Source: a virus. From it: a DNA stretch of 31,199 nucleotides. The stretch covers positions 1 through 31,199 of IMG/VR virus record IMGVR_UViG_3300022744_000078; one strand, written 5' to 3'. Below the pieces are notes generated by a model, which saw only the letters and a program-made list of their open reading frames with translations, was not told the DNA's origin and did not search any database. Made by a program: the position numbers and the translations under genes. Within the stretch, counting starts at the first letter, position 1, and each line of letters opens with the position of its first letter. Positions 14,443 to 22,026 of the stretch are shown one piece after another.

Positions 14443-15099
14443 ATGCACATGAACAACTACTTAATTCTCGATACTGAAACCGCTTCCCTATCTGGAGGCG
14501 TTTGCGAGATTGCATGGGTAACGATGGACGATGAACTAAACATCATCGACCAGCATGAAACCCTTGTAAACCCTGAGCGCCCTATAGAAGCTGGCGCTTT
14601 TGCCGTACACGGAATCTCAGATGATATGTGTGCAGGCAAACCTACCTTGGTTGAAGTAGCCAAGCTACTACCTGAAAACGGGTGGATGGTGGCCCACAAC
14701 TGTAGCTTCGATACCCGTATGATTTCTAGTGCTTACACACCAGAAGCCACACTGTGCTCTCTAGCCCTAGCGAGAAAGTACGTCAAAGGCACAAGCAATC
14801 ACAAACTGGCAACCCTGCAAAAAGAGTTGAACCTGCCTGACCGCAAGTCCCACTCGGCCCTTGGCGATATTCTGACGGTTCACGACCTGCTCAAGCATAT
14901 TCTGCCCATGACAGGCGTAGGCCTTGAGACCCTGTTCAAGCGTTCCAGCGCCCCGAAAATGCTGCACCTCATGCCCTTTGGCAAGCACAAGGGCATGCGA
15001 CTGCTCGAAGTGCCGAAGGACTACAGGGAATGGCTGCTCAAGCAAGAGAACCTTGACCCAGACCTGAAATACACACTGGAGAAAATGCAAAATGTTTAA
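14443..15099 (+). CDS. DnaQ-like DEDDh exonuclease with DUF3820-like C-terminus
   Basis: The protein is 218 aa from ATG 14443 (alternative ATG 14449), with no visible RBS. Exo I is LDTET (D10, E12), Exo II is HNCSFD (D90) and Exo III is HSALGD (H137, D142): the complete DEDDh set for Mg-dependent 3'-5' exonuclease activity. Residues about 175-210 (LMPFGKHKGMRLLEVPKDYR, EWLLKQ) match the small DUF3820 domain often appended to phage exonucleases. It may proofread or degrade host or RNA substrates. The polymerase has its own exonuclease domain, so a separate role is possible. Confidence 0.9.
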   Translation: MHMNNYLILDTETASLSGGVCEIAWVTMDDELNIIDQHETLVNPERPIEAGAFAVHGISDDMCAGKPTLVEVAKLLPENGWMVAHNCSFDTRMISSAYTPEATLCSLALARKYVKGTSNHKLATLQKELNLPDRKSHSALGDILTVHDLLKHILPMTGVGLETLFKRSSAPKMLHLMPFGKHKGMRLLEVPKDYREWLLKQENLDPDLKYTLEKMQNV

Positions 15100-15508
15100 C
15101 GACGTAAAGAAGTTCAACGAAATGTATGGCTTCCCTGCACCGGAAGCCCCAACGATGCCCGACAACTTCCCACTGAAGCTACTTAACTTCACAAAGATTC
15201 TGCGGGATGAACTCAATGAGGGCTTCGACATTATTGATGCCTACAACACTGAGAATCCGCCAAATATAGAAACCTTGACGAACCTTGCTGATTGGCTTGG
15301 AGACATTATGGTCTACTGTGCTTCAGAAGGTGCCAAGTATGGACTGCCCATGCAGCAAGTGATTAGCATCATCATGCAGTCTAACTTCAGTAAGATGGGC
15401 GCAGACGGAAAGCCTATTAAAGACCAGTACGGGAAACTCCATAAAGGACCTAATTATTGGAAACCAGAACCAAAGATTAGAAATCTTCTGGAAGGGAAGG
15501 TCGATTAA
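15092..15508 (+). CDS. MazG/PRA-PH-like NTP pyrophosphohydrolase
   Basis: This 138-aa all-helical protein has the metal-binding pattern DELNEG (39-44) followed by DWLGDIMVYC (67-76), as in MazG, PRA-PH and phage dCTPase-like enzymes. The segment SNFSKMGADGKPIKDQYGKL followed by KGPNYWKPE is a hallmark of the phage PRA-PH-like branch. These enzymes hydrolyse NTPs or dNTPs to monophosphates; the substrate here is unknown. It lies beside a dNMP kinase, which suits control of nucleotide pools. It overlaps the exonuclease gene by eight bases. Confidence 0.85.
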   Translation: MFNDVKKFNEMYGFPAPEAPTMPDNFPLKLLNFTKILRDELNEGFDIIDAYNTENPPNIETLTNLADWLGDIMVYCASEGAKYGLPMQQVISIIMQSNFSKMGADGKPIKDQYGKLHKGPNYWKPEPKIRNLLEGKVD

Positions 15509-16024
15509 ATGAGTCCACTACTGATCGGCCTTACAGGCCCCGCAGGCGTAGGCAAGGATACCGTCGGTAGCTTCCTTGCCTTGCTCAACTACCGCCGATA
15601 CGCCTTTGCCGGCCCGCTGAAAGAAGCCTTGGCTGCCGTAGGTATCCATGAACCAGCAGACAGGCTGCTCAAGGAAGAACTGCTCCCCGGACGTTCCTAC
15701 TCGTTCCGCAAGGCAGCCCAAACCTTGGGCACGGAGTGGGCAAGAAACCTTGACCCGGACTTCTGGATGAACTTGGCAGCCGCAAACATTGACTTCAAGA
15801 AGTACACCGTCGTTACCGACGTGCGCTTTGAGAACGAGGCTACATTCATCCGGCAGCGGGGTGGTGAAATCTGGCACATCGAAGGGCGAAGCACCACAGT
15901 CAAGGCTGAAAATGCTTCCCATGTCTCAGAGAAGCCGGTTCTGCGCTACCCACAAGACAAGGTACTTGTCAATGACAAAGACCTGGTTTACCTGCGAAGC
16001 CTTGTCTTCACAACTTTGAGGTAG
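15509..16024 (+). CDS. Deoxynucleoside monophosphate kinase
   Basis: The P-loop is GLTGPAGVGKDT (7-18) in a 171-aa protein beginning directly after the previous stop. The remainder (YAFAGPLKEALAA, QTLGTEWARNLDPDFWMNL, TDVRFENEATFIRQRGGEIW) matches the T4 gp1-like dNMP kinase family. These phosphorylate dNMPs, including modified forms in some phages, with ATP. It would feed dNTP synthesis along with ThyX and the MazG-like protein. No modified-base biosynthesis gene is visible in this window. A terminator follows. Confidence 0.9.
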   Translation: MSPLLIGLTGPAGVGKDTVGSFLALLNYRRYAFAGPLKEALAAVGIHEPADRLLKEELLPGRSYSFRKAAQTLGTEWARNLDPDFWMNLAAANIDFKKYTVVTDVRFENEATFIRQRGGEIWHIEGRSTTVKAENASHVSEKPVLRYPQDKVLVNDKDLVYLRSLVFTTLR

Positions 16025-16043
16025 AATCCTCGCCCGCACTAAC

Positions 16044-16074
16044 CGACCCGCCTAATCAGCGGGTCGCTTCTTTT
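16044..16074 (+). terminator. Rho-independent terminator
   Basis: The 8-bp stem CGACCCGC/GCGGGTCG with a 7-nt loop is followed by CTTCTTTT. It separates the nucleotide-metabolism genes from the polymerase gene. Confidence 0.9.
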
Positions 16075-16083
16075 GGAGGGCCT

Positions 16084-16143
16084 ATGGCTCGGGTATTTGT
16101 AATTGCGTTCTGGATTTGGTTGTTCTATATTTTAACTAAGTAA
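16084..16143 (+). CDS. Putative 19-aa membrane microprotein
   Basis: ATG 16084 is preceded by GGAGGG, a strong if slightly close RBS. The peptide MARVFVIAFWIWLFYILTK is almost entirely hydrophobic, with a basic residue near each end, so it should span the membrane once. It lies alone between a terminator and the polymerase gene. It could be a regulator of a membrane protein, a leader peptide or chance; the RBS and composition favour a real product. Confidence 0.5.
   Translation: MARVFVIAFWIWLFYILTK
16103..16131 (+). promoter_or_regulatory. Possible promoter for DNA polymerase
   Basis: TTGCGT (16103-16108), a 17-nt spacer and TATATT (16126-16131) form a plausible sigma-70 promoter inside the microprotein ORF. 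Transcription would start near 16138, upstream of the polymerase RBS. It follows a strong terminator, so a promoter is needed hereabouts; the -35 is weak. Confidence 0.35.
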
Positions 16144-16154
16144 AGGAATCTACT

Positions 16155-19100
16155 ATGAAGATAGCGTTTGACATGTCATCTGTTATGTGGACTTGCCTCT
16201 CTGTCGGAAAAGACAAGGAAGGCCAAGAGGTAATCGGTGAAGATGGTAAACCGTACTGGGTAAACACCCAAGCCTACGGGTATGAGAACGTGGTCAACTA
16301 CATTGTTGCCTCTCTCAAGAAATTCAACCTGACCCCCAAGGATGCAATCCTTGTGTTCGAGGGTCAGTCCAGCAAGGTCATGCGCGGCATGATCGACAAA
16401 GAGTACAAGGCGCAACGGGGCCGCCGCCCTAACGAAGCCTATGTCGAGTTCAACAACCTCAAGAACCAACTGCAAGAAGTCTTTGGCAAGTTGGGTGCTT
16501 TGGCCCTGACTCAAGACTACGTTGAGGGTGACGACATTCTTGGCTGGCTGGCACAGCACACCGAAGAAGACCTCGTGATTCGATCAGGCGATGGTGACTT
16601 GTCTGTACTCGCAGGGGTCAATACCTACGGTGCAACGGTGCATACAAGCATTGGTGACCGGGACCTGGACGAGAATCCTTTTGGGCCTTTCGAGAACCGC
16701 TGGATTGGCGTGTACAAAGCCCTTGTGGGTGATTCGTCTGACAACATCAAGGGTGTGCCCGGCTTCGGCCCGGCCGCCTTTGGCGAGTTCTACCGTACCT
16801 ACCAGGACGCCGGCCTGGAAGAACTTGCCCGGATGGCAGAGACAGGCACCTTGGACGAATTGCATAGCGAGTGCGACAACAAGGCTGTCAAGAAAATTTT
16901 TGACAACTCCGCAGAATTCCTCCAGTCATGGAAGTTGGCCAAGATTCACGCAGAGTGGGTCAACACCCTGCAAAACCCCCTGCAATGGTCGCCCGGCCTG
17001 ATTCGTGGGACGGTGGACGATGAGAGGTTGGCCAAGTGGGCAGGCAAGTCATACCTTGTGTCCGGCAGCAAGTGGGAGTCCTTCAAGTCGTGGGCCAAGC
17101 CTCTGATTGCCCAGTCCGACTTCGTGGCACTGGACATTGAGACTTCCACGCCTGACGAATCCGATGCGTGGGTCGAAGCCAATGGCGGTATCGTTGACGT
17201 TATCGGCTCCGAGTTGTCCGGTATGTCCCTCACCTTTGGGGATAACCTGCAATACACCGTTTACATTCCAGTCGATCATGTTGACACCGACTGCGTACCT
17301 CTTGACGACGTGGCTGACTTCGCCATGAACCTTGGCAAGCAATTGGTCATCCAGAACGTAGCGTTCGAGGGGCCTGTACTCTACAACGCTTGGGGCGAGC
17401 ACTTCAAGAACAACGGCTATGAGGGCTACCTACCTGACTGGCTGGACACTAAACTGGAAGCCTCCTACGTCAATGAGAACGAGCCCTTGGGCTTGAAGAA
17501 GTTGGCCAAAATGTACTTCGGCTACGACCAAGTTGAGTACAACACAGTGACAACCCTGGAAGGCCCTGCTGGCACTTTGCAGGGTGGTCAGTTGTTGAGC
17601 ACCATCGACAAGTGTGTCAAGGAAGCTGTAATCCGTGAGGTCACAGCAGTTGACGTAGAGATAGAGTCCCAGAAGTATGCCGTGGCAATGGTTGCATGGG
17701 AGCGAGATATGCTCTCACCGGACTGTGAGACTCCAAGGCCCGACGCCCCGGTTTTGGTCGAAGGGGCCACAATCGAAGTCGAGCCGGCAGTGTTCGAGAC
17801 CCTTGAGCGCCGCCAGTACAAGATGCGGGAACTCTCGGCTGCACACGTCAAGTCTTACGCCTGTGACGACACCATCGTTACTGCTTCGCTGCACAACTTC
17901 TTCAAGTTGCACATGCAACTTGAGCACCACTGGAAGGTGTACTTGGACGTTGAAATCGACGCCTCCTACCTACATGCCCAGAGCTACGTTCATGGTGTAA
18001 AAGTTGATCTGGCTAAGTTGCATGAGTTGGCGTCTGAAGACGAGAAGACGAAGACAACCGCCGAAGCAGTGCTGCACAAGTACCTGATTGCAAACGGGTG
18101 GGACGGCACCGTTGCACCTAAGTATGAAACCTTGGATGCAGCGGCCATCAAGCAAGCGGCCCTGATCTGTGGTCAAGAACTCAAGACTGCGGTGCGAACA
18201 CCGGCCAAACTGGCGGCCATGCTCGAAGACAAGCTGCTTGCCGAAATGGTCTTGGCTAACGACGCCGCAGGCGTGACTGCTTACGTCGGCCGCCGCTTCA
18301 TCGCTGCGCCAGAGTTCAACGCAGGTAGCCCCAAGCAGATCACACGGCTGCTCTACGAAGTGATGGGCTTGCCCCTACGTATGTTCAACAATACACAGGG
18401 AACCAAGTCGAATGAGTCGATTCGCAATGCGATGGACGTTCCTCTGCTATGGGCGCAGTACCAGGCGATGCCTCAACCTGGGGGCGGTGCCCGGCTACCG
18501 AATCCGTCCACAGACACCACGGCAATTGCCTATGCCATGCTTGACGCCTCACAAGATCAAAAGGAAACCCTTGAAGCCTTGAAACTAATCAAGATGGTAC
18601 AGACCAGACAAGGGCTGTACTATGAGACATACCCAAAACTTGTCCATTGGAAGACAGGTAGAATACACTCTACACATAATCAGTGTGGTACAAACACAAG
18701 GCGAGCCAGCAGTGCTGCACCTAATCTTCAACAGTTACCAAAGCACGCTAAGATTGAAGGTCAGGCAGCTAGGTTCCGGGAAGTAATCGTACCACATAAG
18801 CGAAAAGCTGTGATTGTGTCGATGGACTTCTCTTCACAAGAGATTCTGCTACTTGCCGAGTGGTCTAAAGACCCGGTGCTGTGTGACGTGTTTATAGGAG
18901 ACAACCCTAAAGATATGCACTCAATTACAGGTCTTGGAATTTATAACCAGAAGTATGAGCCAATTACATACGAGCAGTTTGTAACTGCCAAGGATGATAA
19001 GTCTGATACTCTCTACGAGCCGGTTAAGAAGTGCCGGTCACTAGGTAAAGCTGTAAACTTCGGCAGCCAGTATCGCATTAAGCCAGGTAAGTTAAGCCGT

Positions 19101-19640
19101 ATGTTAATGGTATCTAAAGCAGATGCAGCAGACATGTTGGCAGCTAAAGCAGAGGCTTTCCCTGTAGCTGAAGAGTGGGCAGAAAAAGAAATGGCAGCCA
19201 TCTACGAAGATGGCAAGGTCAAGACGATGATGGGCGCAGTTCGCCACTTAGCCAAGATGATCGACCAAGCCTCCAGTGGGGACGAGGAAGGGCCACAACG
19301 CCAAGCCTTGTCATTCCGAATCCAAGGTTCTGCGTCTGAGATGACCAAGTTGGCAGAGGGCCGTATGTGGAAGGCCAGACTTGAGCAGACCTTTGACTGC
19401 GAAGTCATTGCACCTATTCACGATGAGTGTGTCTTCTCTGTGGCACTCTCTGACCTGGTTCCGTTCATGGTTGTAGCTCATACCTGCATGGTCGGCAATT
19501 ATGCCAACATGACCTTGCCGATCAAGAGTAGCATCTCGTTCGGCCCTTCATTCGGTGAGCAGATTGAAATTGGTGACCAGCCTACGCCGGAAGCCATTGC
19601 TGAAGGGCTTTCCACAATGCAGGCACAGAAGGCAGTTTGA
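16155..19640 (+). CDS. Family A DNA polymerase with 5' nuclease and 3'-5' exonuclease domains
   Basis: This 1161-aa polymerase has AAGGA seven bases before its ATG. The N-terminal 5' nuclease includes VEGDDILGWLA and GDSSDNIKGVPGFG (G192-G205 region). The exonuclease domain has Exo I DIET (D327, E329), Exo II QNVAFE (E405 where Asp is usual) and Exo III YACDD (Y568, D572). The polymerase domain has motif A DFSSQE (D891-E896), motif B R961xxxK965xxNFG and motif C HDE (1089-1091). It is about 230 aa longer than E. coli Pol I, with much extra sequence near the exonuclease domain (about 505-560). One chain could synthesise, proofread and remove primers. A lower-GC patch covers motifs A and B. Confidence 0.95.
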   Translation: MKIAFDMSSVMWTCLSVGKDKEGQEVIGEDGKPYWVNTQAYGYENVVNYIVASLKKFNLTPKDAILVFEGQSSKVMRGMIDKEYKAQRGRRPNEAYVEFNNLKNQLQEVFGKLGALALTQDYVEGDDILGWLAQHTEEDLVIRSGDGDLSVLAGVNTYGATVHTSIGDRDLDENPFGPFENRWIGVYKALVGDSSDNIKGVPGFGPAAFGEFYRTYQDAGLEELARMAETGTLDELHSECDNKAVKKIFDNSAEFLQSWKLAKIHAEWVNTLQNPLQWSPGLIRGTVDDERLAKWAGKSYLVSGSKWESFKSWAKPLIAQSDFVALDIETSTPDESDAWVEANGGIVDVIGSELSGMSLTFGDNLQYTVYIPVDHVDTDCVPLDDVADFAMNLGKQLVIQNVAFEGPVLYNAWGEHFKNNGYEGYLPDWLDTKLEASYVNENEPLGLKKLAKMYFGYDQVEYNTVTTLEGPAGTLQGGQLLSTIDKCVKEAVIREVTAVDVEIESQKYAVAMVAWERDMLSPDCETPRPDAPVLVEGATIEVEPAVFETLERRQYKMRELSAAHVKSYACDDTIVTASLHNFFKLHMQLEHHWKVYLDVEIDASYLHAQSYVHGVKVDLAKLHELASEDEKTKTTAEAVLHKYLIANGWDGTVAPKYETLDAAAIKQAALICGQELKTAVRTPAKLAAMLEDKLLAEMVLANDAAGVTAYVGRRFIAAPEFNAGSPKQITRLLYEVMGLPLRMFNNTQGTKSNESIRNAMDVPLLWAQYQAMPQPGGGARLPNPSTDTTAIAYAMLDASQDQKETLEALKLIKMVQTRQGLYYETYPKLVHWKTGRIHSTHNQCGTNTRRASSAAPNLQQLPKHAKIEGQAARFREVIVPHKRKAVIVSMDFSSQEILLLAEWSKDPVLCDVFIGDNPKDMHSITGLGIYNQKYEPITYEQFVTAKDDKSDTLYEPVKKCRSLGKAVNFGSQYRIKPGKLSRMLMVSKADAADMLAAKAEAFPVAEEWAEKEMAAIYEDGKVKTMMGAVRHLAKMIDQASSGDEEGPQRQALSFRIQGSASEMTKLAEGRMWKARLEQTFDCEVIAPIHDECVFSVALSDLVPFMVVAHTCMVGNYANMTLPIKSSISFGPSFGEQIEIGDQPTPEAIAEGLSTMQAQKAV

Positions 19641-19650
19641 TGTACAATCC

Positions 19651-19678
19651 CCGAGCCGGACACCTCTCTCTGGCTCGG
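19651..19678 (+). repeat. GC-rich hairpin in polymerase-thyX gap
   Basis: CCGAGCC (19651-19657) pairs with GGCTCGG (19672-19678) around a 14-nt pyrimidine-rich loop. No U-tract follows, so it is not a standard terminator. It starts ten bases after the polymerase stop. Confidence 0.6.
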
Positions 19679-19708
19679 AGTGGAATCCGAAAATAGAAGT
19701 TTGTAAAC

Positions 19709-19778
19709 GCGATCAGCACTAGACCCGAGGCAACTTCAGCCTATTCCACCGGGACTTCTGCTGATCGCTTTTGCTTTT
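19709..19778 (+). terminator. Long-loop terminator or structured RNA
   Basis: A perfect 10-bp stem, GCGATCAGCA/TGCTGATCGC (19709-19718 and 19759-19768), is followed by TTTTGCTTTT. The 40-nt loop is itself structured: CCCG/CGGG (19724-19727 with 19750-19753) encloses AGGC/GCCT (19728-19731 with 19739-19742), with apical loop AACTTCA. It can end transcription after the polymerase gene. The nested loop is unusual and could be the 3' half of a small RNA or a leader for thyX. Confidence 0.7.
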
Positions 19779-19782
19779 GGAG

Positions 19783-19824
19783 ATGAATATGCCCACTAAA
19801 ACACCCAACAAAGGAACCCAATGA
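19783..19824 (+). CDS. Possible 13-aa leader ORF before thyX
   Basis: GGAG lies at or before ATG 19783 (alternative ATG 19789, with GGAG six bases upstream). The peptide MNMPTKTPNKGTQ is polar, and its TGA overlaps the thyX ATG as ATGA. It may couple translation to thyX or be chance. thyX has its own RBS (AAGGA, five bases upstream), which weakens the need for coupling. Confidence 0.3.
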   Translation: MNMPTKTPNKGTQ

Positions 19825-20624
19825 AAATAGAAGCAAAAATCATTAAAGACTCCATCTCTGAGGCTGGAGACCGATTGACTACTTTAGAGTTGTGCTACCC
19901 ACGCATAATTCATGGTGAAGTTATGACACATAGGGTTTTCTCTAGGAACGCTATGAGTTCACGAGCCATACCTATGAAAAAGGTATTGGCTGAAGTCTGG
20001 AATGACCCTTTCGTACCTATGCACTGGGGTAAGAACCAGCCCGGTATGCAGGCCAAGCAGGAACTGACAGGCATCAAGCGTTGGGTTGCTGAGGCCTTGT
20101 GGCGACAAGCCTCCAAGGCTGCCTGCATTTTCGCATGGGGCATGAACAAGGTTGGCCTCCACAAGCAGATCGGAAATCGAATTTTAGAGCCTTTCCAGTG
20201 GATGCGCGTCATTCTCACGGCAACCGAGTGGGATAACTTCTTTGAACTGCGTGACCACCCAGACGCTGAACCGCACTTCCAGGTTTTGGCCAAGGCAATC
20301 CGACAGGCAAGGGATGGCAGCAAACCCACCCTGCTCAGGCTTGGTGAGTGGCACTTGCCCTATGTTGCAGAAGGTGAGGGCAGGTGGCTGCCGTACATGA
20401 CACCGGCAAAACTCAGCGCAGCACGTTGCGCCAGAGTCAGCTACTTGACGCATGATGGGCGCAAACCATCGAACAAGGAAGACCTTGACTTGTTCAAGAG
20501 ACTGGCCGGAAGCCGCCCCTTGCACGCCAGCCCACTTGAGCACCAAGCCACACCGGGCACTGAAGACACCGGAAACTTCAGGGGCTGGACACAGTACCGG
20601 AAGCTGTGGGAGAAAGAAGTATGA
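19821..20624 (+). CDS. thyX: ThyX-like flavin-dependent thymidylate synthase
   Basis: The 267-aa protein carries THRVFSRNAMSSR (36-48), matching the ThyX motif RHRxxSxNxxSxR except for Thr in place of the first Arg. Near the C-terminus is SPLEHQATP (E240, H241), followed by NFRGWTQYRK, resembling the EH region that normally lies just before the ThyX motif. The family converts dUMP to dTMP using FAD, NADPH and methylene-tetrahydrofolate. The order of the two signatures is swapped relative to classical ThyX. It fits the dNTP-supply genes nearby. Activity is assumed from family and should be treated as probable. Confidence 0.8.
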   Translation: MKIEAKIIKDSISEAGDRLTTLELCYPRIIHGEVMTHRVFSRNAMSSRAIPMKKVLAEVWNDPFVPMHWGKNQPGMQAKQELTGIKRWVAEALWRQASKAACIFAWGMNKVGLHKQIGNRILEPFQWMRVILTATEWDNFFELRDHPDAEPHFQVLAKAIRQARDGSKPTLLRLGEWHLPYVAEGEGRWLPYMTPAKLSAARCARVSYLTHDGRKPSNKEDLDLFKRLAGSRPLHASPLEHQATPGTEDTGNFRGWTQYRKLWEKEV

Positions 20625-21037
20625 GCACCACCAATCGCGGTAAGGTGGCTGAGGGCCAAGTCAAGAAGGCCTTGGCCACCATCACCCGGCAGGACTTCGC
20701 ATGGAACCGCTTGCCGGACGCCCATGCAGGGTCAAGGCAGCCAACACTGGCTGACTTCTTGTTGATTAACAGGGGTCAGCCTATACTGCTCGAAGTGAAA
20801 GAAGTTGCCCATGACTATAGGCTTCCGGTCTACAACTTCAAACTAGAGAACCGAGCAAGGATGAGAATGTTTCAACTTGCAGGTGCTAAGTGTGTAGTTC
20901 TCATTTACCACTCAACCACTAAAGTTTGGAGGTACTTGACTTTGGACTACTTTGGAACTCAAGATACCGGCTCTTGGGACTTGCGAGAAATACCAGAACT
21001 TAAACTCAACGGAGTTTTACATTTATGCTTACAGTAA
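20621..21037 (+). CDS. PD-(D/E)XK nuclease, putative Holliday-junction resolvase
   Basis: ATG 20621 overlaps the ThyX stop as ATGA; the longer frame starts inside thyX. The 138-aa protein has E11, then D45-F followed by ILLEVK (E58-V-K60): the E...D...ExK pattern of PD-(D/E)XK nucleases. RARMRMFQLAGAKCVVLIYH fits a RecU/Hjc or VRR-NUC-like fold. Probable substrates are branched DNA or recombination intermediates. Its neighbours are SbcD/SbcC-like proteins, so it likely takes part in end processing or resolution. Confidence 0.75.
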   Translation: MSTTNRGKVAEGQVKKALATITRQDFAWNRLPDAHAGSRQPTLADFLLINRGQPILLEVKEVAHDYRLPVYNFKLENRARMRMFQLAGAKCVVLIYHSTTKVWRYLTLDYFGTQDTGSWDLREIPELKLNGVLHLCLQ

Positions 21038-22026
21038 TAAGTGATATACATATCGGTGCTATTCGTAGTGGCGGAACTACGCCAGCTTCTCAATGGGCGC
21101 TACGTAAAAACATTCTAAGTAAGTTCAAGGACCTGCTGCCACCTGAAGGCGACTTGCTGATTAACGGGGACCTTTTCGACTCAGCCAATATCCCGATTAG
21201 CGATGTATTAGCTACATACGAAATACTATCCGACTGGCTTCAAGCTCACCCTACGTCTAGGTTATACAACTCAGCCGGCAACCACGATTTACCCAAGACT
21301 TCTACAACGCTCTCTAGTTTTCAGTTCTTAGGTAAACTTCTAAGCAGAAGTTGCCCCAATTACCGACATATTGAGCAACCCACAATGACACCTTATGGCT
21401 ACGTGATTCCCCACCTAGTCAACCAAGAGGTGTTCAACGAGGCCTTGGAAAACACACCGCCCTGCGACTTTATATTCCTGCATGCCAATTACGACAACTT
21501 CTTTGCACAGCAGTCAGACCAAAGCCTGAACGTCTCCAAGGAGCAGGCCCAGGCCTTGCCCTGCAAGAACGTGATCTTCGGCCATGAGCACCACGGCAGA
21601 CGCTTGGGCAAGGTTCTGATTCCGGGCAACCAAGTTGCCAGTTCGGTTGCTGACTGGATTTCAGAAGGCGACAAGTATCACATCGTCATACGTGATGACC
21701 TCGTAACCTTCAACTTGACAGCAGCCCGCAACGACGAGTACATCGAACTTGACTGGCGCAACCTGACGGATACTGAACACAAGTTCATCCGAGTTGCAGG
21801 TAAGGCTTCACAGGAAGAAGCGCATGAAGTGGTCAATGCCCTGGCAGCCTACCGCCGCAAGTCAGAAGCCTTCGTCATCACCAATGCTGTGCAGATAGAA
21901 AGCGCAGACGGCTTGTCAACCGACTTCGAGGCTACACTTGAAGCTGCAAAAGGCTTTGACGTTATCAAGTGCTTATTAGAAACCTTAGACGCTGAAGAGC
22001 GTACTGTTGTAGAAAGTTTACTATGA
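21025..22026 (+). CDS. SbcD/Mre11-like nuclease subunit
   Basis: The 333-aa protein has the calcineurin-like phosphoesterase motif order: SDIHIG (D7, H9), GDLFD (48-52), GNHD (85-88), FLHANYD (H153) and GHEHHG (186-191). These residues bind two Mn ions for endo- and exonucleolytic cleavage. It pairs with the SbcC-like gene downstream through an ATGA overlap. It is shorter than E. coli SbcD (400 aa), like T4 gp47. Together the pair would process DNA ends or hairpins during phage replication and recombination. It overlaps the upstream nuclease by 13 bases. Confidence 0.9.
   Translation: MLTVISDIHIGAIRSGGTTPASQWALRKNILSKFKDLLPPEGDLLINGDLFDSANIPISDVLATYEILSDWLQAHPTSRLYNSAGNHDLPKTSTTLSSFQFLGKLLSRSCPNYRHIEQPTMTPYGYVIPHLVNQEVFNEALENTPPCDFIFLHANYDNFFAQQSDQSLNVSKEQAQALPCKNVIFGHEHHGRRLGKVLIPGNQVASSVADWISEGDKYHIVIRDDLVTFNLTAARNDEYIELDWRNLTDTEHKFIRVAGKASQEEAHEVVNALAAYRRKSEAFVITNAVQIESADGLSTDFEATLEAAKGFDVIKCLLETLDAEERTVVESLL

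Noticed and set aside
19709-19768. Possible tRNA from the closed stem GCGATCA/TGATCGC
   Set aside because: The 60-nt length and absence of a T-arm (GTTCGA-like) or anticodon arm do not fit a tRNA; a terminator with structured loop fits better.
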